A stretch of DNA of 20,495 nucleotides from Clostridium sp. UBA5530. GTDB taxonomy: Bacteria > Bacillota > Clostridia > Clostridiales > Clostridiaceae. Below are positions 15,490 to 20,495 of the stretch, one piece after another. Every line of letters starts with the position of its first letter. Position 1 is the first letter of the stretch. The translations under genes and the position numbers were made by a program. A model generated the notes under the pieces. It did no database searches and was not told where the DNA came from. It worked only from the letters and a program-made list of their open reading frames with translations. The stretch spans positions 124,267-144,761 of the forward strand of contig DINW01000017.1 in the NCBI GenBank assembly GCA_002423705.1. Reading direction: 5' to 3'.

Positions 15490-15533
15490 GTTTTATTATA
15501 TATATAAATGTATCAGCAAAGGAGGAAATAAAA

Positions 15534-16349
15534 GTGGATATAAATAAAGTAAGAGAAGGGGTAGCCTATATAAATAAAATGCTAAAAAGTAAGCCTTCCA
15601 TTGGAGTTATATTAGGTTCAGGGTTAGGTGATATGGCAGATAAAATAGAAAATAGATGTATAATAAAATATCAGGATGTTCCCAACCTTCCTAAGTCAAC
15701 AGTGAAAGGCCATGCAGGTCAATTTGTATTTGGTGATTATATGGGTAAAAAGGTAATTATGATGCAAGGCAGATTCCATTATTATGAAGGGAATAAGATG
15801 GAAGATATAGCATTACCTATTTATATAATGAAAGAAATAGGTGTGGAAAAACTTATAGTTACTAATGCAGCTGGTGGTGTAAATACTTCCTTTGATCCAG
15901 GAGATTTAATGCTAATAGAAGACCATATAAACTTTAGTGGTACAAATCCATTAATGGGAAAGAACTTAGATGAGTTGGGTCCAAGATTCCCAGATATGTC
16001 TAATGCCTATTGCAAAGAGTTACTGGCAATAGCAGAAAATGCTTCAAAAAAGGTAGGAGTAAATACAAAAAAAGGTGTTTATATGATGTTTTCAGGTCCT
16101 ACCTATGAAACTCCTGCTGAAGTAAGAATGGCTAGAACTTTAGGGGCAGATGCTGTTGGTATGTCTACAGTACCAGAGGTAATCATAGCAAACCACTGTG
16201 GTATAAAGGTATTAGGAATTTCCTGCATAACTAATATGGCAGCAGGAATATTAGATAAGCCATTAAATCATTTAGAAGTAATTGAAACCTCAAATAAGGT
16301 AAAAGATAAATTTATATCATTAGTAAGTGAAATACTAAGAGAAATGTAG
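15534..16349 (+). CDS. punA: Purine-nucleoside phosphorylase (trimeric type)
   Basis: The enzyme splits inosine, guanosine and their deoxy forms with phosphate into base and (deoxy)ribose 1-phosphate, which DeoB then uses. At 271 residues it is a class I trimeric phosphorylase. Visible sites are Ser29 in GSGLGD, His60 in VKGHAG, Arg80 and His82 in GRFHYYEG, VTNAAGGVN at 109-117, GPTYETPAEVRM at 188-199, GADAVGMSTVPE with Met210, and Asn234 in CITNMAAG, whose asparagine and neighbouring Glu192 give preference for 6-oxopurines. The start codon is GTG; GGAGG at 15521-15525 gives 8-base spacing and no better ATG exists nearby. In Bacillus the matching gene is called pupG. Confidence 0.95.
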   Translation: MDINKVREGVAYINKMLKSKPSIGVILGSGLGDMADKIENRCIIKYQDVPNLPKSTVKGHAGQFVFGDYMGKKVIMMQGRFHYYEGNKMEDIALPIYIMKEIGVEKLIVTNAAGGVNTSFDPGDLMLIEDHINFSGTNPLMGKNLDELGPRFPDMSNAYCKELLAIAENASKKVGVNTKKGVYMMFSGPTYETPAEVRMARTLGADAVGMSTVPEVIIANHCGIKVLGISCITNMAAGILDKPLNHLEVIETSNKVKDKFISLVSEILREM

Positions 16350-16364
16350 TAGGAGATGTTTTCT

Positions 16365-17669
16365 ATGAGAATGTACGATTTGATTTTGAAAAAGAGAAAT
16401 GGAGAAGAATTAACTAAAGAAGAGATAGATTTTTTTATCCAGGGATATACTAAAGGAAACATTCCTGATTATCAAGTATCTGCTTTATTGATGGCTATAT
16501 ATTTTCAAAAAATGAATAGCAGAGAAACATCAGACTTAACCATGGCTATGGTTAAATCTGGAGAAGAGTTATTTTTAAAGAATATAGACGGTATAAAGGT
16601 GGATAAACATAGCACAGGAGGAGTTGGAGATACAACTACTTTAATATTAGGACCTATAGTAGCATCCTTAGACATTCCAGTGGCTAAAATGTCTGGTAGA
16701 GGCTTAGGCCATACAGGGGGTACTATTGATAAATTAGAATCCTTTAAAGGATTCACTGTAGAAATGTCAAAGGATAGATTTATAAATAATGTAAACAGTA
16801 TAAAACTAGCAGTGGCAGGTCAAACTGGTGATTTAGCGCCAGCAGATAAAAAACTATATGCCTTAAGGGATGTCACTGGAACAGTTGATAATGTATCCTT
16901 AATTGCTTCTAGCATTATGAGTAAAAAGATAGCTGCTGGAGCTGATGCCATAGTTTTAGATGTAAAAGTTGGAGAAGGAGCATTTATGAAAACTAAAGAA
17001 GATGCACTGTACTTAGCAAAGGAAATGGTGGCCATAGGCAAGCATCTTGGAAGAGATACAGTAGCAGTAATTTCAGATATGGATCAGCCTTTAGGTAAAG
17101 CAGTAGGAAATGCATTAGAGGTAAAAGAGGCTATAGCTACATTAAAGGGAAATGGTCCAAAAGATCTTTTGGAATTATGCTTAACATTAGGCAGTGAAAT
17201 GGTTGTACTTGCTGGAAAAGCTAAAAATAAAGATGAAGCTAGAACTTTATTAAGGGATACAATTACTACAGGAAAAGCTTTAAATAAATTAAAGGAATTT
17301 GTTGAAGCTCAAGGAGGAGATAGTTCTTATGTAGATAATCCAGACTTATTTCCTAAAGCAAAGTATATAGTTCCAGTATTAGCTCCTGTTGATGGTATTG
17401 TATCTAAAATACATTCTGAAAAAATAGGATTAATTGCAATGGAATTAGGGGCAGGGAGAGCAACCAAAGAAAGTATAATAGATTTATCTGTTGGAATAGT
17501 TTTAGATAAAAAAAGAGGAGATATAGTTAGAAAGGGGGATACTTTAGCATATATACATTCTAATTTTGAGAATAACATTGAGGAAACCAAAAATAGAATC
17601 TTAGAAAGTTATGTTATAAAGGATTCCTATGAAGATAATATTCCGCTTATATATGAAATAGTTAGATAA
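16365..17669 (+). CDS. pdp: Pyrimidine-nucleoside phosphorylase
   Basis: The enzyme cleaves uridine, thymidine and deoxyuridine with phosphate, giving base and pentose 1-phosphate. At 434 residues it matches Firmicute Pdp, including the N-terminal MRMYDLILKKRNGEELTKEE pattern. The glycosyltransferase-family phosphate-binding motif KHSTGGVGDTTTL is at 81-93 and the family signature SGRGLGHTGGTIDKLE at 110-125. A C-terminal alpha/beta domain (about 345-430) closes the active site. An ATG at 16356 abuts AGGAG without spacing; ATG 16365 lies 9 bases after it, so it is taken as the start. With DeoB and PunA it completes a set able to feed both purine and pyrimidine nucleosides into central metabolism. 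Confidence 0.95.
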   Translation: MRMYDLILKKRNGEELTKEEIDFFIQGYTKGNIPDYQVSALLMAIYFQKMNSRETSDLTMAMVKSGEELFLKNIDGIKVDKHSTGGVGDTTTLILGPIVASLDIPVAKMSGRGLGHTGGTIDKLESFKGFTVEMSKDRFINNVNSIKLAVAGQTGDLAPADKKLYALRDVTGTVDNVSLIASSIMSKKIAAGADAIVLDVKVGEGAFMKTKEDALYLAKEMVAIGKHLGRDTVAVISDMDQPLGKAVGNALEVKEAIATLKGNGPKDLLELCLTLGSEMVVLAGKAKNKDEARTLLRDTITTGKALNKLKEFVEAQGGDSSYVDNPDLFPKAKYIVPVLAPVDGIVSKIHSEKIGLIAMELGAGRATKESIIDLSVGIVLDKKRGDIVRKGDTLAYIHSNFENNIEETKNRILESYVIKDSYEDNIPLIYEIVR

Positions 17670-17685
17670 AAAATATTGTATAATT

Positions 17686-17742
17686 TTAAAAAAAGATTTA
17701 TTACAGATTCTTGGGAATAATATGTAGTAAATCTTTTTTTAA
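17686..17742 (+). terminator. Intrinsic terminator after pdp
   Basis: A 20-base stem (17686-17705 with 17723-17742, one U-G pair) carries seven A on the left arm and seven T on the right arm. A small ATTC/GAAT hairpin with TTGG loop sits at its tip. It begins 17 bases after the pdp stop and closes the xerD-pdp unit. The A/T symmetry might also stop transcription from the other strand. Confidence 0.9.
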
Positions 17743-17836
17743 TTAATCTAAGTTTCACTTAATATAAACAAGGATTTTATTTTTTAGTGATAATTTAAAC
17801 AAAATGGGAAAAGATATACTTGAAAGGAGGGTAAAT

Positions 17837-19015
17837 ATGAAATCAAAATACAAAAAAATTGTTTCATTAATACTTACAAGTATATTTTTTATTACAATAA
17901 TACTTTCTGTTCCCCAAATAGCAAAAGCTGAAGAAAGTAAAGGGTTAGATGTAGAGGCTAAGTCGGCAATATTGATTGAGCCAAACAGTGGAGAAGTTTT
18001 ATATGAGAAAAACTCTAAAGAAAAATTTGCTCCGGCTTCTGTTACTAAAGTAATGACAATGCTAATAACCATGGAGGCTGTAGATAGTGGAAAAATTAAG
18101 TTATCTGACAAAGTAACATGTAGTGAAAATGCAAAAAAAATGGGCGGCAGTACTATGCTTTTAGACACAGGGGAAATAAGGACTGTAGAGGAGCTTTTAA
18201 AGGGTGTTGGCATAGCATCAGGTAATGATGCAGCCTTAGCTTTAGCGGAGTACCTAGGAGGCAGTGAAGATGGATTTATTACTATGATGAATGAAAGAGC
18301 TCAATCCTTAAATATGCAAGATACAACCTTTAAAAATTGTACTGGGTTACCTGCAACAGGACATTTAACTACCGCCTATGATATTTCTATAATGTCTAGA
18401 GAATTATTAAAACATCCAACTATACTTAAGTATACAGGTACATATATGGAAACAATAGCAGAAGGCAGAAAAAGTCCTATAGAATTAGTAAACCATAATA
18501 AGTTAGTTAGATTTTTTAAAGGGTGCGATGGACTAAAAACTGGATTTACTGATGAAGCCAAGTACTGTATATCGGCTACAGCAGTGAGAGATGGAGTTAG
18601 AGTTTTGGCAGTTATAATGGGAGCACCCACATATAAGATAAGAAATAGAGATGCTAGTATGCTTATGAACTATGGCTTTTCAAAGTTTTATAGTAAAAAA
18701 ATAGTATCTAAAGATCAAGAGGTTGAAAAAGTTTTTTTAGATAGATATAAAGAAAAGTTTTTCATCGCAAAGGCTTGTGAAGACGTGAATATAACCTTAC
18801 CTAAAGGAAAAGAGGAAAACATATCTTTTAAATTAGAATTTGATGAAGAAAAGAAGTCATTTAAAGAAGGGGAAACAATAGGAACTTGTAAATATTATAT
18901 AGGAGACAAAGAAATAGCTCAAGTTAAAATTTATAGCGATAGAGAAGTTAAAAAAGGTAACTTTTTCGAAAATATGAGATATAATATAAAAAATCTTTTA
19001 AAAGGATCTATTTAA
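17837..19015 (+). CDS. dacF: D-alanyl-D-alanine carboxypeptidase, DacF type
   Basis: This penicillin-binding protein of family S11 removes the terminal D-alanine from peptidoglycan stem peptides; in Bacillus the DacF member helps set cross-linking of spore cortex. The 392-residue precursor has a signal peptide (basic start, hydrophobic 8-24, cleavage probably after AKA at about 31). Catalytic motifs are Ser68-Val-Thr-Lys71, Ser128-Gly-Asn130 and Lys234-Thr-Gly236. A PBP5-like C-terminal domain follows from about 300, ending in an amphipathic stretch that may attach to the membrane. An in-frame ATG at 17804 is rejected since AAAGGAGG at 17823-17830 lies 6 bases before 17837. Hairpins on both sides make it monocistronic. 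It could instead be a vegetative DacA-like enzyme; the position after punA/pdp favours DacF. Confidence 0.87.
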   Translation: MKSKYKKIVSLILTSIFFITIILSVPQIAKAEESKGLDVEAKSAILIEPNSGEVLYEKNSKEKFAPASVTKVMTMLITMEAVDSGKIKLSDKVTCSENAKKMGGSTMLLDTGEIRTVEELLKGVGIASGNDAALALAEYLGGSEDGFITMMNERAQSLNMQDTTFKNCTGLPATGHLTTAYDISIMSRELLKHPTILKYTGTYMETIAEGRKSPIELVNHNKLVRFFKGCDGLKTGFTDEAKYCISATAVRDGVRVLAVIMGAPTYKIRNRDASMLMNYGFSKFYSKKIVSKDQEVEKVFLDRYKEKFFIAKACEDVNITLPKGKEENISFKLEFDEEKKSFKEGETIGTCKYYIGDKEIAQVKIYSDREVKKGNFFENMRYNIKNLLKGSI

Positions 19016-19054
19016 TAATAATGAGTCCTAGCGATGCTAGGACTCATTATTATT
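19014..19054. terminator. Symmetrical hairpin terminator after dacF
   Basis: A perfect 19-base stem (19014-19032 with 19036-19054) has a 3-base loop GAT and a G+C-richer upper part. The dacF stop codon lies partly in the left arm. The tail is TTATTATT rather than a pure T tract, so termination is likely but less certain than for the others. The A+T base pairs flank both sides, so it could serve both strands. Confidence 0.75.
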
Positions 19055-19119
19055 GATTATTGTAAGTTTAGTTGGTATGATATTTATATGATTTTATAAG
19101 ATAAAAGCAGGTGAATGTA

Positions 19120-19875
19120 TTGTCAAATTTGAATATTAAGATAGAAAATTTTGAAGGCCCCTTTGATCTTTTGCTTCATCTTATTAAAAAAAATGAGATG
19201 AATATATATGATATAAAAATATATGATATAACTAATCAATATCTTCAATTTTTACAAACAATTAAAGAAATGGATTTAGAAGTTACATCGGAATTTATTG
19301 TGATGGCTGCTACTCTGTTAGAAATAAAGTCTAAAATGCTATTGCCTAAACCACAAATAGAAGAGGAGGAGGAAGATCCAAGAAAAAATCTTATAGAAAA
19401 ACTTATAGAGTATAAGAAATATAAAAGAGCTTCCTACTTTTTTAAAGAAAGATTGGAGGCTGATGGATACCTCTTCACTAAAAAGGCTGAAATAATAGAA
19501 GATAGTATGCCAGTAGATAATAAGGAGTTATTAAAAAATATCACTATGTTAGATTTATATAATATTTTTAATGAACTTATGAATAGATATGTAAAAAAAA
19601 TAAACAAAACAAATACTATAGATAAAGAAATACCTATAGACAAATATAAAATAGAGGATAAAATGAAGGAGTTAAAAAATATATTAGCTTTGAAAAAATC
19701 AGTAAAATTTTCAGAAATAGCAAGTGAATGTCAGTGTAAAATGGAGATAGTAGTAACTTTTTTAGCTCTATTGGAGATGATTAAAGAGAAAACTATAAAA
19801 GTTATTCAGCCTGTGAATTTCGACAGAATATATATAGAGAGGGTGAATATGGATGACTATGATATCACAATGTGA
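19120..19875 (+). CDS. scpA: Segregation and condensation protein A
   Basis: ScpA is the kleisin subunit of the bacterial SMC condensin. It bridges the SMC heads and recruits ScpB for chromosome organisation and segregation. From a TTG at 19120 the product is 251 residues, the usual length. The N-terminal domain has the family signature FEGPFDLLLHLIKKNEMNIYDIKI (in parts: residues about 10-33), then VMAATLLEIKSKMLLP, which binds the SMC neck and ScpB. An acidic linker EEEEEDP follows, and a C-terminal winged helix is at about 185-245. AGGTGA at 19108-19113 is 6 bases from the TTG; the alternative GTG at 19111 has no good ribosome-binding site and lies within that motif. scpB overlaps by 23 bases. 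Confidence 0.93.
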   Translation: MSNLNIKIENFEGPFDLLLHLIKKNEMNIYDIKIYDITNQYLQFLQTIKEMDLEVTSEFIVMAATLLEIKSKMLLPKPQIEEEEEDPRKNLIEKLIEYKKYKRASYFFKERLEADGYLFTKKAEIIEDSMPVDNKELLKNITMLDLYNIFNELMNRYVKKINKTNTIDKEIPIDKYKIEDKMKELKNILALKKSVKFSEIASECQCKMEIVVTFLALLEMIKEKTIKVIQPVNFDRIYIERVNMDDYDITM

Positions 19876-20437
19876 GTTCGAGGGAGTGTATAATAATAAT
19901 AAATATATATCTATAATAGAATCATTGCTGTTTGTAAGTGGAGAACCTATGAAATTAAAAGATATATCTTATATTATCGAGTGTTCAGAAGAATATACTA
20001 AAAGGATCATAGAGGAAATGAAAAAAATATATAGGGAAGAAAATAGGGGAATAGAATTAATATGTATAAACAATATGTATCAGTTAGTCACTAAAAGGGA
20101 AAATAGTGAATATATCCAAAAAATATTAAGGACTAATTCAAGACAATCCCTTTCTCAAGCCGCTATAGAGACCCTAGCTATAATAGCTTATAAGCAACCA
20201 ATAACTAGGGTAGAGATAGATGATATAAGAGGTGTAAAAAGTGATAGTGCTATTCAAAAACTTTTAGATAGGGAATTAATAAAAGAAGCTGGAAGGAAAG
20301 AAGTAATTGGACGTCCTATACTTTATATAACCACTGAAGAATTTTTAAGGCAGTTTCAAATGGATAATTTAAGGGAGTTGCCTACATTAGATTCTATAAT
20401 TGAGGAGGAAGCAGCAATAGAATTGGAAGAAGAGTAA
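19853..20437 (+). CDS. scpB: Segregation and condensation protein B
   Basis: ScpB is the dimeric winged-helix partner that binds ScpA in the SMC-ScpAB condensin. The product is 194 residues, near the family's 180-200. It consists of two winged-helix domains: about 18-90 (IIESLLFVSGEPMKLKDISY at its start) and about 95-170 with SQAAIETLAIIAYKQPITRV, EIDDIRGVKSDSAIQKLLDR and GRPILYITTEEFLRQF, the best conserved parts. The tail is acidic (EEEAAIELEEE). AGGGTGA in scpA precedes the ATG at 19853 by about 6 bases; another in-frame ATG at 19859 is possible. Its start lies inside scpA, so translation is coupled. Confidence 0.95.
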   Translation: MTMISQCEFEGVYNNNKYISIIESLLFVSGEPMKLKDISYIIECSEEYTKRIIEEMKKIYREENRGIELICINNMYQLVTKRENSEYIQKILRTNSRQSLSQAAIETLAIIAYKQPITRVEIDDIRGVKSDSAIQKLLDRELIKEAGRKEVIGRPILYITTEEFLRQFQMDNLRELPTLDSIIEEEAAIELEEE

Positions 20438-20463
20438 GGGAACAAATCCTTACTCTTCTTTTT
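20427..20463 (+). terminator. Intrinsic terminator overlapping the scpB stop
   Basis: A perfect 13-base stem (20427-20439 with 20448-20460) with loop GAACAAAT continues into T residues. The scpB stop codon at 20435-20437 is inside the left arm, so ribosomes finishing scpB would disturb folding until they leave. Confidence 0.9.
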
Positions 20464-20495
20464 GAGATTTATCTGAGACTGTGAAAAAAAGTCTG

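Noticed and set aside
17787..17816. Possible sigma-F promoter before dacF (GGAAAAGATA as -10)
   Set aside because: The predicted start would fall within the ribosome-binding site, and no good -35 element is at the right distance.
17755..18213. A 152-codon minus-strand open frame overlapping the 5' end of dacF
   Set aside because: It lies antisense to the signal peptide and catalytic motif of dacF; its hydrophobicity comes from the complement of A-rich codons and no family is recognised.
1..20495. A novel defence, mobile or biosynthetic system
   Set aside because: Every sizeable frame is explained by a conserved Firmicute housekeeping or sporulation gene in familiar order. There are no integrases of phage type, transposases, regular spaced repeats or clusters of unknown genes.

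Overview
The window is a very A+T-rich stretch with every gene on the plus strand. It carries spoIVB, spo0A, spoIIM and a dacF-type gene, which points to an endospore-forming Firmicute of the class Clostridia; the gene set, strong AGGAGG ribosome-binding sites and codon use fit Clostridium sensu lato. I see no mobile element, CRISPR array, tRNA or rRNA. The content is conserved chromosomal core rather than an accessory island, and I do not think it contains an undescribed system.

Region 1 (about 91-9438) is one tightly packed run of ten genes: nusB, folD, xseA, xseB, ispA, dxs, tlyA, nadK, argR and recN. Gaps are 0-26 bases, several genes overlap (folD/xseA, xseB/ispA, nadK/argR), and a strong intrinsic terminator follows recN. 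It covers antitermination, one-carbon metabolism, exonuclease VII, the start of isoprenoid synthesis, RNA methylation, NADP formation, arginine-responsive repression and DNA repair. It matches the well-known Firmicute nusB-recN cluster. FolD has a glutamine at the catalytic-lysine position, which suggests a dehydrogenase without cyclohydrolase activity.

Region 2 (9440-11906) holds spoIVB, which encodes the forespore signalling protease for sigma-K activation, and spo0A, the master regulator of sporulation. Each is followed by hairpins. A near-perfect sigma-H-type promoter lies directly upstream of spo0A.

Region 3 (11907-13295) has a Nudix ADP-ribose pyrophosphatase (nudF-like) and spoIIM, an engulfment membrane protein. 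spoIIM has a good sigma-E-like promoter in the short gap before it.

Region 4 (13296-17742) starts with a plausible sigma-A promoter and contains xerD, deoB, punA and pdp, closed by a long hairpin terminator. XerD sits in the usual Firmicute xerD-deoB-punA context, but three of its six canonical catalytic positions are altered. deoB, punA and pdp form a nucleoside salvage set that releases bases and channels pentose phosphate.

Region 5 (17743-20495) has dacF, encoding a D-alanyl-D-alanine carboxypeptidase, isolated between two hairpins, and then the overlapping pair scpA-scpB for the SMC condensin, closed by a terminator whose stem contains the scpB stop codon. In Bacillus dacF leads into the spoIIA operon; here it does not.
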